From positions 496,001-560,000 of the forward strand of contig NZ_FNDK01000001.1 in assembly GCF_900099605.1 (NCBI RefSeq): 64,000 nt of DNA, read 5' to 3'. A model generated the notes under the pieces. That model did no database searches and had not been told where the DNA came from. It was given only the letters and a program-made list of their open reading frames with translations. Position 1 is the stretch's first letter. Each line of letters starts with the position of its first letter. This document shows, piece by piece, positions 45,538 through 54,026 of the stretch. Position numbers and translations under genes: made by a program. This stretch comes from Alteribacillus persepolensis (GTDB lineage: Bacteria > Bacillota > Bacilli > Bacillales > Marinococcaceae).

Positions 45538-46709
45538 TAAAATTCCCTCGACCATTTTTCGTGTTCACTCAAGTTTCGTTGAATAGCATCTACTCGGTCA
45601 GAACCGAATGTTTCTAACAGCGCATTCGCCACTTCAAATGCGACGACATTTTCCATAACAACAGATGCTGCCGGCACCGCACAGCTGTCGGACCGCTCGA
45701 TGCTGGCTTTAAACGGTTCCTTTGAGTCAATATCCACACTGTAAAGGGGTTTATAGAGTGTTGGAATAGGCTTCATCACACCTTGTATGACAATAGGCAT
45801 ACCGGTTGTCATTCCGCCTTCAAACCCGCCAAGATTATTCGTCTTACGCTGATAGCCATTTTCTTCATCCCATACAATTTCATCATGCACTTGACTTCCC
45901 GGAAGGCCAGCTGCATCAAACCCGATACCAACTTCCACCCCTTTAAAAGCATTAATGCTTAAAACAGCACCGCCAATTTTAGCGTCGAGCTTTCGGTCAT
46001 AATGCACGTGACTGCCAAGTCCAGTTGGAACCCCAGTGATAACTGCTTGAACAACCCCTCCGATGGAATCTCCCTCTTTTTTCGCATCGTCAATGGCTTG
46101 CATCATTTGTTCTTCTGCATGTTTGTCCAGGCAGCGTACTGGAGACGCTTCACTTCTTTCTTTCAAATCATAAATATCCTTATATGACGTGTCTTCTGCT
46201 TTAATACCGCCAATTTCAAGAACTTGGCCGCCAACTTCCATGCCAAATGTTTTCAGCACTTTTTTCGCCACAGCACCTGCACAAACGCGAGCTGTCGTTT
46301 CTCTTGCAGAAGAACGCTCTAACACGTTTCTCATATCCCGGTGATTATATTTAATTGCTCCATTTAAGTCTGCATGTCCAGGGCGAGGTCTCGTAATTTT
46401 ACGTTTCACTTCGTTTTCTTCTTCCGGTGTCAATGGTTCAGGTCCCATAATTTTCTGCCAATGTTTAAAGTCATCGTTTTCCACGACTAGAGTCACTGGT
46501 GCCCCAGTTGTTCTGCCATGTCGCACACCGCTTAAAATTTGCACTTTATCTTTTTCTATCTGCATGCGTCTACCACGCCCGTAGCCGCCCTGCCTGCGCG
46601 CAAGTTCTGTATTAATATCTTCGCTGAGCAGCTCCATGTTAGCGGGAAGCCCCTCAATGATTGTTGTTTGCTGCGGTCCGTGTGATTCACCTGCTGTTAC
46701 ATATCTCAT
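45537..46709 (-). CDS. aroC: Chorismate synthase
   Basis: Last shikimate step, FMN-dependent, called aroF in B. subtilis. The 390-residue protein has [51 protein letters not shown] and the [12 protein letters not shown] motif. I give ATG 46709 ([11 protein letters not shown]), the usual family start; an ATG two codons upstream (46715) is also possible, as AGAGGAG stands 4 bases before it and 10 before 46709. The ribosome-binding region holds a 9-base complement to the candidate small RNA at 35134-35234. Confidence 0.96.
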   Translation of the reverse strand: MRYVTAGESHGPQQTTIIEGLPANMELLSEDINTELARRQGGYGRGRRMQIEKDKVQILSGVRHGRTTGAPVTLVVENDDFKHWQKIMGPEPLTPEEENEVKRKITRPRPGHADLNGAIKYNHRDMRNVLERSSARETTARVCAGAVAKKVLKTFGMEVGGQVLEIGGIKAEDTSYKDIYDLKERSEASPVRCLDKHAEEQMMQAIDDAKKEGDSIGGVVQAVITGVPTGLGSHVHYDRKLDAKIGGAVLSINAFKGVEVGIGFDAAGLPGSQVHDEIVWDEENGYQRKTNNLGGFEGGMTTGMPIVIQGVMKPIPTLYKPLYSVDIDSKEPFKASIERSDSCAVPAASVVMENVVAFEVANALLETFGSDRVDAIQRNLSEHEKWSREF

Positions 46710-46822
46710 GTTCATTCCACTCCTCTTTTTACTTGCTGCCCAATACTCTTTATCGCTTTTATGCATTAAATGATAACATATTTATTTTTTTATGTGGGCA
46801 CTGCATCTAAAGTTTTCAAAAT

Positions 46823-47647
46823 TTATGTAACATCTTTAACTTTTTTATAAAAAAATGTATCTTCCGTTTCAAAGCCATATCGGGACGGGGTAAAAATTTG
46901 TTCAGTGCTTCCTACAAACAACACTCCTCCGACAGTCAAAGCTTTATTGAATTCTTTATAAATGTCATGCTTGGCAGCTTCTGTAAAATAAATTAAGACG
47001 TTGCGGCAGACAATCAAATCAAAGCCTGTCTGCACAGCTTTATTTAACAAGTTATGTTTTCTAAACGTCACCTGCCCTTGAAGAAATGGCTTCACCTTAT
47101 AGTATGTGCCGTTTTGATCAAAATAGCGGGATAATGTGTGAGACGAAAGCTCTTTTAGAGCACGGTCTGAATAGAGTCCTTGCTCAGCCTGTGCTAAAAC
47201 AGTTTCATCAATATCCGTTGCCAAAATAGAGTATTGGCGTTTTTTTAACAATGTATCTAAAATAATAGCAAGCGTATAAGGTTCTTCGCCGGTGGAACAA
47301 GCAGCAGACCATACGTTCAACCTCGACCTTTCCTTTTTAAGACGAGGCAAAATAACTGTTGTCAACACGTCCCAACGCTTGGGATTGCGGTAAAATTCCG
47401 AAACATTTATTGTCATCCGCTCCAAAAATTCAGACAATAATGCCCCATCTTGATTTAACCCTCGATGAAAAAAATCTTCAAAGGTGTGGTATCCGTTCTT
47501 TTCAAAAAACGAACGCAGCCGCCGTTTCATTTGTGCTTCTTTATATAACGATAAATCAATGCCTGTTTTCTTTTTCACGTTTCGAACAAAGTCACTGTAA
47601 TCCTGATTATATCGCTCACCGGGTGAACCCATTGAATGTGCGGGCAT
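46823..47647 (-). CDS. cheR: Chemotaxis protein methyltransferase CheR
   Basis: Methylates glutamates of chemoreceptors with S-adenosylmethionine. The 274-residue protein has the CheR N-terminal domain (LSLYKEAQMKRRLRSFFEKNGY), WSAACSTGEEPYTLAI for SAM binding, LATDIDETVLAQA, and IVCRNVLIYFTEAAK. It is about 15 residues longer at the N-terminus than B. subtilis CheR, so a start at ATG 47632 is possible. cheR heads the aro supraoperon in B. subtilis too. Confidence 0.95.
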   Translation of the reverse strand: MPAHSMGSPGERYNQDYSDFVRNVKKKTGIDLSLYKEAQMKRRLRSFFEKNGYHTFEDFFHRGLNQDGALLSEFLERMTINVSEFYRNPKRWDVLTTVILPRLKKERSRLNVWSAACSTGEEPYTLAIILDTLLKKRQYSILATDIDETVLAQAEQGLYSDRALKELSSHTLSRYFDQNGTYYKVKPFLQGQVTFRKHNLLNKAVQTGFDLIVCRNVLIYFTEAAKHDIYKEFNKALTVGGVLFVGSTEQIFTPSRYGFETEDTFFYKKVKDVT

Positions 47648-47744
47648 AAAATATTATCCTCTCCCTGAATCATGGTTCTTATTATACCATGCTAACCGTT
47701 TACTGGCAGCTGTTCAAACACTTTTTGCGGTAAGAACACTCTAT

Positions 47745-47780
47745 AAAGAAACGCCTTCTGCCAATAAGCAAAAGACGTTT
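47745..47780 (-). terminator. Terminator after ndk
   Basis: On the minus strand AAACGTCTTTTGC (47780-47768) pairs with GCAGAAGGCGTTT (47761-47749), 13 bp with two wobble pairs, over a 6-base loop, followed by CTTTA. It lies 15 bases beyond the ndk stop and separates ndk from cheR. Confidence 0.75.
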
Positions 47781-47795
47781 GAAACGATTTCCTAT

Positions 47796-48239
47796 TTACA
47801 CCCATTTAGAAATTGTTTTTTCATATGAAACAAGGTCGTCTTCATTGAAAAACAAGCCAATTTCTCTTTCTGCACTTTCTGGAGAGTCGGAACCGTGAAT
47901 CACGTTCATACCTACTTGTACGCCAAAGTCACCGCGAATGGTTCCTGGCTCGGCATCCTGAGGGTTTGTTGCTCCCATCATTTTACGAGCAGTTGCAATA
48001 ACTCCTTCGCCTTCCCACACCATTGCAAAAACAGGGCCGGATGTAATAAATGAAACAAGCTCACCGAAAAATGGCTTATCCTTATGCTCTCCATAATGTT
48101 CTTCTGCTAGTTCTTTTGAAATGTTCATCAATTTACCTGCAGCAAGTGTGTAACCTTTGTTTTCAAAACGCTGCACAATTTCTCCTATAAGGTTGCGCTG
48201 CACACCATCTGGCTTTACCATAATAAATGTTTTTTCCAT
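47796..48239 (-). CDS. ndk: Nucleoside diphosphate kinase
   Basis: Balances nucleoside triphosphate pools. The 147-residue protein has [20 protein letters not shown] and [20 protein letters not shown] with the phosphohistidine. SD AGAGGGA lies before ATG 48239. It stands between hepT and cheR as in B. subtilis. Confidence 0.98.
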   Translation of the reverse strand: MEKTFIMVKPDGVQRNLIGEIVQRFENKGYTLAAGKLMNISKELAEEHYGEHKDKPFFGELVSFITSGPVFAMVWEGEGVIATARKMMGATNPQDAEPGTIRGDFGVQVGMNVIHGSDSPESAEREIGLFFNEDDLVSYEKTISKWV

Positions 48240-48343
48240 GCCTATCCCTCTTTCTTATGTAATACAATCAGACTTGTTAGATTATAACAAACTATGAAAG
48301 CGGTCGCAATGGAAAGCTGATTTATGTACGGGTTCAGCACGTA

Positions 48344-49315
48344 TTAATGGTCCCTTCCTCCAATATAGCTAGCGATATTAGAAAGCGATTTTTTAGCAGG
48401 TATGTCTGGCAGTCCTTCTAATGATAAATAAGCTTTTTTTAGATACTTTTTGCTCAGTTCTTTAGAGTATTCGATGCCCCCGGAATTTTTGACTAATTCA
48501 ATCACCGAGTCGACATCATCTTTTTTTGTTTTGCTGCCCTCTATGAAATGAGACATTTTTTGATACGCATCTTCGTTTTTATGAATAGCGTATAACGCCG
48601 GCAGCGTGATATTTCCTTGCAGCAAATCACTTCCAGCTGGTTTGCCCAGTTCTTTTTCCGTTCCGGTAAAATCTAAGATATCATCAATGATTTGGTAAGA
48701 CATCCCTACATTGTATCCATAATGATAGAGCCGTGACTGCTCTTTTGGTGCTGCTCCTGCACTAACTGCCCCTAACTGGCAGCTTACCGCAATTAAAAGC
48801 GCTGTTTTGCGCTTGATACGGCGCAAATATGTCTTTAACGATTGATCCCAATTATATTGATCCCGAATCTGCTCAATTTCTCCAAGACACATTTCATGCA
48901 TGGCTTGAGAAATGATACGGTGAATGTCTTCATTTTTAAAGCGTGCTGCCTTTTCAATCGCTTTAGCAAAAATGTAATCCCCTGTATACATAGCCACACG
49001 ATTGTCCCACTGCGCTTTAATCGTTCGTTTTCCACGGCGAAGCTCTGCATCATCAATGACATCATCATGGACTAAAGAGGCCATATGTATTAATTCCAAA
49101 GCTACAGCAATGTGTTTAATTCGTTCAATATCATAGTTGCCAAATTTTGCACCGAGCAAAACAAAAACAGGGCGAATCCGCTTGCCGCCTGCTTGTAATA
49201 AGTGAAGGGAAGCATCTTTTAAGACGGGATGCTCTGCTGCCACGGACCTTTCCAGCTCTTTTTCGATTTTATTAATATCCGATTTTAAAAACATATATAA
49301 GTCCGCCAACTTCAT
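48344..49315 (-). CDS. hepT: Heptaprenyl diphosphate synthase component II
   Basis: Catalytic subunit that builds the C35 side chain of menaquinone-7 together with HepS. The 323-residue protein has GGKRIRPVFVLLGAKFG, the first Asp-rich motif in LVHDDVIDDAELRRG and the second in QIIDDILDFTG. Start ATG 49315 is preferred to 49363 because AAGGTG lies 7 bases upstream and the extra segment would cover the mqnA stop region. It follows mqnA by 11 bases. Confidence 0.96.
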   Translation of the reverse strand: MKLADLYMFLKSDINKIEKELERSVAAEHPVLKDASLHLLQAGGKRIRPVFVLLGAKFGNYDIERIKHIAVALELIHMASLVHDDVIDDAELRRGKRTIKAQWDNRVAMYTGDYIFAKAIEKAARFKNEDIHRIISQAMHEMCLGEIEQIRDQYNWDQSLKTYLRRIKRKTALLIAVSCQLGAVSAGAAPKEQSRLYHYGYNVGMSYQIIDDILDFTGTEKELGKPAGSDLLQGNITLPALYAIHKNEDAYQKMSHFIEGSKTKKDDVDSVIELVKNSGGIEYSKELSKKYLKKAYLSLEGLPDIPAKKSLSNIASYIGGRDH

Positions 49316-49326
49316 TATATTCACCT

Positions 49327-50190
49327 TCAAAATAAGTATTGCACCTCGTTTCCAGCCAGCCACATGTCAATGTTGTGTACAGGTTTTTGAAAATAACCAT
49401 ATTTATACATCAACTGATAATAATATAAAAGACTTTCTTTTTCTTTTTCTTGAAAATCGTAATGCAGGTTTTTGAAATACGCTTCCCAAAATGATTGACT
49501 GCCGCCATGCTCCTTTTGTATGGAAGCGGTCATATCTTTCAAATGACGATGAAGAGTAAGCTTTTTGCTGTATAAAAACTGCTTGTACAGTTCTTTTAAT
49601 ATCTCAGGGTGTTCTTTTGCAGCCTGTTTTCTTACGGCAAAAACAGCATAAGTCATTGGAAGGCCGGTATGGCGGTACCACATTTCGCCTAAATCGTAAC
49701 AATGCATGCTGGACGGATTTTCCCATGATGCATGGATAGCATCGTCACCAATTAAAAGAAAAGCATCAAAATTATTCTTCATTTCATGAGGGTTGGGAGC
49801 CATTGTCGTATACTTTATGCTGTTCAGATTGTAAAACTCAGCCAGCATGACTTTTAATAGGTGCACAGATGTTGCACTAGAAGATGTTAAGGCAATATCC
49901 GCCCCTTCTAATGATTCTATCGGCCGATGAGAAAATAAGAAAATTGACCCTACGCTGCCATAAGAAGATACGGACAAACCAGGCATCAACTGATAATGGT
50001 CATGTGACTTCCCAAATGCAAATGAAGAAATCCCCCCGACATCAATTTTTCCTGCTTTCATTGCTTCATTCAGGCCAGCAGGCACTTTAGGGATGAAGGT
50101 GCAACCTTTCGATTGCAGATGGTCACGATCAATATAAAAGAACATCGGCAAAATATTTGTATAAGAAATCTCTCCAATTTTTATGCTCAT
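49327..50190 (-). CDS. mqnA: Chorismate dehydratase MqnA (futalosine menaquinone route)
   Basis: First step of the futalosine pathway, turning chorismate to 3-enolpyruvyl-benzoate. The 287-residue protein has the family strings IGEISYTNILPMFF, VPAGLNEAMKAGKIDVGGISSFAFG, ALTSSSATSVHLLKVML and LLIGDDAI, and MWYRHTGLPMTYAVFAVRK in the second half. B. subtilis lacks this gene and uses the MenFDHCEB route; alkaliphilic relatives such as B. halodurans use futalosine genes. It sits between hepT and the UbiA-like gene and has a promoter at 50249-50277. The further genes mqnB, mqnC, mqnD and mqnE are not in the window. Confidence 0.92.
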   Translation of the reverse strand: MSIKIGEISYTNILPMFFYIDRDHLQSKGCTFIPKVPAGLNEAMKAGKIDVGGISSFAFGKSHDHYQLMPGLSVSSYGSVGSIFLFSHRPIESLEGADIALTSSSATSVHLLKVMLAEFYNLNSIKYTTMAPNPHEMKNNFDAFLLIGDDAIHASWENPSSMHCYDLGEMWYRHTGLPMTYAVFAVRKQAAKEHPEILKELYKQFLYSKKLTLHRHLKDMTASIQKEHGGSQSFWEAYFKNLHYDFQEKEKESLLYYYQLMYKYGYFQKPVHNIDMWLAGNEVQYLF

Positions 50191-50248
50191 GTCTTACGCC
50201 CCGCTTTATACATAGGGAATGATGAATACACTTTTTCATCTTTTACCT

Positions 50249-50277
50249 ACTATAGTTTGCTTTTGTTTTCACTACAA
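50249..50277 (-). promoter_or_regulatory. Candidate promoter of mqnA-hepT
   Basis: TTGTAG (50277-50272), a 17-base spacer and TATAGT (50254-50249) lie about 59 bases before ATG 50190 on the minus strand. The gap to the UbiA-like gene upstream is 178 bases, long enough for a separate transcript. Confidence 0.55.
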
Positions 50278-50368
50278 CTTTCGCCACATGTCATAGAAAG
50301 ATGGTACTTCCTACTTGTATTATAGACAACTTTCCCGATATATCATGCATAGAACACAGCTGCTCCTA

Positions 50369-51229
50369 TCATATCAAGACATCACCAATGGTAAAGAACA
50401 GCATAACCATGCTGATAATGCCATTCATGGGAAAGAAAGCTGTTTTCACATTTGTTAAGTCATGCGGCTTTACCATCGAATGTTCATATGTCATCACCAC
50501 ACCTGCTATTAACACACCTGCTAAATAAATCATAGAAAGCGGCGAAACAACATGCAGAATAAGCAATGACACAAAACTTATGCTGTGAAAAGCACGGGAA
50601 ATATACAATGCTTTTTTTATTCCAAACTTAGATGGGATAGAATAGAGACCTTCTTTCCGATCATAATCAGCATCTTGTGTTGCATAGATAATATCGAAGC
50701 CGGCAACCCAAAAAGCTACGGCAAAAAACAATAAAAATGCTTCTCCTTGCAGTGTGCCAGTAGTACCTACCCATCCGCCAAGCGGTGCAATCGCTATTGT
50801 TATACCTAAAAACACGTGGCATAACCACGTAAAACGTTTCGTATAAGAATAAAAGGCGAGAAGAAATACAGCAATTGGAAGCAAATACACAGACAACATA
50901 TTTAACTGATACGCAGACACAAACAATAACAGAAAAGAAGCAGTGATAAACAGCATACTTTGACTAATCGAAATCAACCCGGCAGGTATAGCTCTGTCAG
51001 CGGTACGGGGGTTTTTCTTATCGATGTTTACGTCAATAACACGGTTTAGCGTCATCGCGGCACTTCTAGCACCAACCATTGCCAGTGTAATCCAGATCCA
51101 CTCCGCTATAGTCGGCCATGTTCCTTCTACCATTAAACTGCCTAAGACAGCGCCTAAAAATGCAAATGGAAGTGCAAAAACTGTATGTTCAAACTTGATC
51201 ATTTCTAAAATTATTTTTATCTTTCTCAT
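50369..51229 (-). CDS. mqnP: UbiA-type prenyltransferase, likely MqnP
   Basis: A 286-residue integral membrane protein with about eight spans. The two Asp-rich motifs are [24 protein letters not shown] and [22 protein letters not shown], which bind the prenyl diphosphate. It is closer in feel to the 4-hydroxybenzoate-type UbiA than to MenA, so it probably prenylates the naphthoate of the futalosine route. ATG overlaps menG by 4 bases. Activity is inferred from family and context. Confidence 0.88.
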   Translation of the reverse strand: MRKIKIILEMIKFEHTVFALPFAFLGAVLGSLMVEGTWPTIAEWIWITLAMVGARSAAMTLNRVIDVNIDKKNPRTADRAIPAGLISISQSMLFITASFLLLFVSAYQLNMLSVYLLPIAVFLLAFYSYTKRFTWLCHVFLGITIAIAPLGGWVGTTGTLQGEAFLLFFAVAFWVAGFDIIYATQDADYDRKEGLYSIPSKFGIKKALYISRAFHSISFVSLLILHVVSPLSMIYLAGVLIAGVVMTYEHSMVKPHDLTNVKTAFFPMNGIISMVMLFFTIGDVLI

Positions 51230-51960
51230 CGGACTTCTTCCTCACTTTTTGCCGAGCTTGCTTTCACAGCAAAATGTGCAGCTGCTGCTCCCATAGTGTA
51301 TGGGATAACACTTACCCGAGCAAACCCTGCCTGCGAAAACAGCACAGCCAGAAGGCTTTTATTCGGAAACGACATCGTTGACTCTTGCAGCCAGGAATAC
51401 TGTTCATAACTTCCTGCTAAATACTTCCCTAATAACGGCATAATCTTTTTAAAGTAAAACGAGTAAATACCGCTGATTTTTTTATTATCAGGCTGAGACG
51501 TCTCGAGGCAAACAGCCAGCCCTTCTGGTTTTAACACACGATACATTTCTTTTATGACGGTTTGATAATCAGGGACATTTCTAAGTCCAAACCCAATCGT
51601 AACGTAGTCAAATGTATTATCTTCAAACGGAAGGCTCATTGCATTGCCTTCAACCAGCTCCACGTTGGAAAGCTGTTTTTTTTGTACCTTCTCCACCCCG
51701 ACCGACAACATGTTTTTGCTGAAATCAAGCCCTACCACACGTCCATTTTTCCCTGCTTTTTCTGCAAGCTGAATCGTCCAGTCTGCTGTTCCGCAGCATA
51801 TATCCAAGGCAGCTGCACCCTTTGCTACATTCATTCTTTTCATCGTATCATTACGCCAGCTTTTATGAAGCTGAAAGCTAATGACAGAATTCATATAGTC
51901 ATACTTATCATATATGCTCTCAAAAACTTCATGTACTTTTTCCTCTTTTGAGCTATGCAT
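51226..51960 (-). CDS. menG: Demethylmenaquinone methyltransferase
   Basis: The last step of menaquinone synthesis (also called ubiE or menH). The 244-residue SAM enzyme has [43 protein letters not shown] and [32 protein letters not shown] 51960 has AAGGA 7 bases upstream and a GTG just before it is the longer alternative. It stands between hepS and the UbiA-like gene. Confidence 0.96.
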   Translation of the reverse strand: MHSSKEEKVHEVFESIYDKYDYMNSVISFQLHKSWRNDTMKRMNVAKGAAALDICCGTADWTIQLAEKAGKNGRVVGLDFSKNMLSVGVEKVQKKQLSNVELVEGNAMSLPFEDNTFDYVTIGFGLRNVPDYQTVIKEMYRVLKPEGLAVCLETSQPDNKKISGIYSFYFKKIMPLLGKYLAGSYEQYSWLQESTMSFPNKSLLAVLFSQAGFARVSVIPYTMGAAAAHFAVKASSAKSEEEVR

Positions 51961-51988
51961 CACTGTATCCTTCTCCCATTACAATCTC

Positions 51989-52783
51989 TCATTCACCGCT
52001 TAACCAGTTTTCCACCCTTTGATAGAGAGTATTTGTCACCTGCATCGCACAGGCATCCATTTGTGAGACGAGCGCCTCTTCTAATTCTTTTTCTTTTGCT
52101 TCTAAAAATGAGCGCGTGCGCGCCGTCGGCCAGTCTGTTACCTCGTCTTTTCTCTCTCCTTCGTGAAAGGCATAGATAGCCGATGCAAAGGCAGATAAAT
52201 ATTTAACGTCTCTCTCTTGTTTTTCATGTTTTATTCTTTTTAATAAAAAAAACGTTTCCGCCAGGCAGCCAACTTCTTGCTGCTGATAAAACGAAGCAAT
52301 ATCAAAAAGAAAGCCCCCTTCTACAACTTTCAGGCGGTTCATTAACTCTTCTTCTGACTGGCTTTCAGCAAAATGAAGACTCATCTTTTCTTCATTGATC
52401 CTTTGTATAGCGCTGCTGAACACCGGTAGTATATCATCATGTGTGTTTTTCACGAGCATGAAATAGTACAGGCTGCTAAAAAAGTCCCCTGCGAGTACCG
52501 TTAACTGGCGCGGCTTTTTCGCTGTACCATTAACCAAATTCTTGTTGTATACATTTTCGTGCGTCAAAAAGGCTGCTTGTACGAGCAGCGCTGAAAGGAT
52601 TTGTTCTTGTTTGCTCACAGCATCAATCCGCGCATCCTTCATGATGTCTTGCAAAAAAAAGATAATATCAAAATCTATTTCTGCTTTTTCAATGTGTTTG
52701 GCCAGATAAGGGTGGGTCGTCATGGCTACAAATTTTTTTTCTATCTCTTTGACTTCGCCTGGTGATTGTTGTGTAGATTTCAT
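51989..52783 (-). CDS. hepS: Heptaprenyl diphosphate synthase component I
   Basis: Small regulatory subunit of the C35 prenyl chain enzyme, partner of HepT. The 264-residue protein is mostly helical, with THPYLAKHIEKAEIDFDIIFFLQ, LLVQAAFLTHENV and LAGDFFSSLYYFMLV. It lacks the Asp-rich motifs, as expected for the non-catalytic subunit. ATG 52783 has GGGGGG 9 bases upstream. mtrB is upstream and menG downstream, as in B. subtilis. Confidence 0.9.
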   Translation of the reverse strand: MKSTQQSPGEVKEIEKKFVAMTTHPYLAKHIEKAEIDFDIIFFLQDIMKDARIDAVSKQEQILSALLVQAAFLTHENVYNKNLVNGTAKKPRQLTVLAGDFFSSLYYFMLVKNTHDDILPVFSSAIQRINEEKMSLHFAESQSEEELMNRLKVVEGGFLFDIASFYQQQEVGCLAETFFLLKRIKHEKQERDVKYLSAFASAIYAFHEGERKDEVTDWPTARTRSFLEAKEKELEEALVSQMDACAMQVTNTLYQRVENWLSGE

Positions 52784-52984
52784 GCAAGACGTCCCCCCGT
52801 TAAAATATAGCAAATAATATGTATGTTACCTTTGAAGCAATGCTGCAATGAATGAAACAATCTCATTATAGCATAGAAGCAAAAAACGTCGAAACTTTTG
52901 TTTTAATCGCAAACAGCTCAACTGAATGAAGGGCTGAAATAAGACGGAAAACAGCTTCCATCTTTTTCTTTTAGCCCTCTTTGT

Positions 52985-53209
52985 TTATTCATCCGTTTTC
53001 ATTTCACCATGACTTGTTTGTACGACTGCCTTCCCTCTCACTTTGACAGCAGAAGTATGTTCTGTAAACTGAGCAATCATCACTTCCCCTTTATCCAGTT
53101 TTTCGGAATGGTGAAAGCGTGTGTCTGTGCCTCTTGTTAAACCAATGACATTTACACCATCTTCTTCTGCTTTTATTACAAAGAAATCACCTTTATCTTT
53201 CATTTTCAT
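52985..53209 (-). CDS. mtrB: Tryptophan RNA-binding attenuation protein TRAP
   Basis: The 74-residue RNA-binding protein forms an 11-mer ring that binds G/U-A-G triplets when tryptophan is present. It is nearly the B. subtilis sequence: [45 protein letters not shown], including Lys and Arg of the RNA face. ATG 53209 matches the B. subtilis length; GTG 53212 and ATG 53203 are alternatives. Its target is the trp leader at 43826-44087. Confidence 0.97.
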   Translation of the reverse strand: MKMKDKGDFFVIKAEEDGVNVIGLTRGTDTRFHHSEKLDKGEVMIAQFTEHTSAVKVRGKAVVQTSHGEMKTDE

Positions 53210-53225
53210 CACCTGCCATTAAAAC

Positions 53226-53795
53226 TTATGATTTATTAATAAGAGACAGCACTTCTGCCCGTGCCGCTGCATCTTCTTCAAACGTGCCTCTCACAGCAGA
53301 TGTTACAGTCTGTGCTCCCGGCTTTTTAATGCCGCGCATCGTCATGCACATGTGTTCAGCTTCCACCACTACAATAACACCGTGCGGTTCTAACGTTTCA
53401 ACTATAGAGTCTGCAATAGTCGATGTAATCCTCTCTTGCAGCTGTGGTTTTTGTGCTACTGTTTCCACCGTACGAGCAAGCTTGCTTAAGCCAGTAACTT
53501 TTCCACCTTTTGGTATATACCCAACGTGTGCTTTCCCAAAAAACGGAACGAGATGATGTTCACACATTGAATGAAAAGGAATGTCGCGTACCAATACCAG
53601 CTCTTCATGATCTTCTCCAAATACCGTTTGTAAATGCTCTTTAGGGTCTTCATAGATACCTTGGAACACTTCTTCATACATCTTGGCCACTCGTTTCGGC
53701 GTATCTAAGAGCCCTTCTCGATCAGGGTCCTCACCGACACCTTCCAAAATCATCCGTACTGCCTGCTTAATTTTATCGTGATCAACCGTTGACAA
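53226..53795 (-). CDS. folE: GTP cyclohydrolase I
   Basis: First enzyme of tetrahydrofolate synthesis (mtrA in B. subtilis). The 189-residue protein has [20 protein letters not shown], the zinc and active-site [22 protein letters not shown] and [19 protein letters not shown] choose TTG 53795: GGGGG lies 9-13 bases upstream and the length then equals the B. subtilis protein. An ATG at 53846 has no ribosome-binding site. A candidate promoter TTGCTT, 17 bases, TAAAAT lies at about 53865-53837. It overlaps neither neighbour and begins the folE-mtrB-hepS unit. Confidence 0.94.
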   Translation of the reverse strand: MSTVDHDKIKQAVRMILEGVGEDPDREGLLDTPKRVAKMYEEVFQGIYEDPKEHLQTVFGEDHEELVLVRDIPFHSMCEHHLVPFFGKAHVGYIPKGGKVTGLSKLARTVETVAQKPQLQERITSTIADSIVETLEPHGVIVVVEAEHMCMTMRGIKKPGAQTVTSAVRGTFEEDAAARAEVLSLINKS

Positions 53796-53882
53796 TCTTA
53801 TTTTCCCCCATTCGCAGTTTAAGTAACCTTTGAAAAATTTTAGCATAAGGCTAGGTATAAAGCAAAATGTAACCCTTTTTAA

Positions 53883-53906
53883 TTTACATAATTTTTATTA
53901 TGTAAA
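53883..53906. promoter_or_regulatory. Perfect AT-rich inverted repeat upstream of folE
   Basis: TTTACATAAT (53883-53892) and ATTATGTAAA (53897-53906) are perfect 10-base arms with 4 T between them. The element lies about 88 bases before the folE start, upstream of the likely -35 box, in the gap that holds hbs in B. subtilis. It looks like a dimeric regulator site, though a weak hairpin is possible. Confidence 0.55.
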
Positions 53907-53975
53907 CTCATTAATGAATAGCTTCTCAACTTAACCAAAACCTTATAAAACGTCTTCATTCATCAAACGGCACAC

Positions 53976-54001
53976 AAAAAAAGAAGCAGTTATACTGCTC
54001 C
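53976..54001 (-). terminator. Terminator after spoIVA
   Basis: On the minus strand GGAGCAGT (54001-53994) pairs with ACTGCTTC (53990-53983), with one wobble pair, over a 3-base loop, followed by TTTTTTT (53982-53976). It lies 25 bases beyond the spoIVA stop. Confidence 0.88.
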
Positions 54002-54026
54002 CTTTGTACCTATGAATGAAGTTTCG

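Noticed and set aside
52927-52980. Hairpin AGGGCT/AGCCCT after mtrB
   Set aside because: It lacks a T run on the mtrB side and its inner stem has wobble pairs; not firm enough to call a terminator.
53226-53846. Longer folE starting at ATG 53846
   Set aside because: No ribosome-binding site there; TTG 53795 has one and gives the family length.
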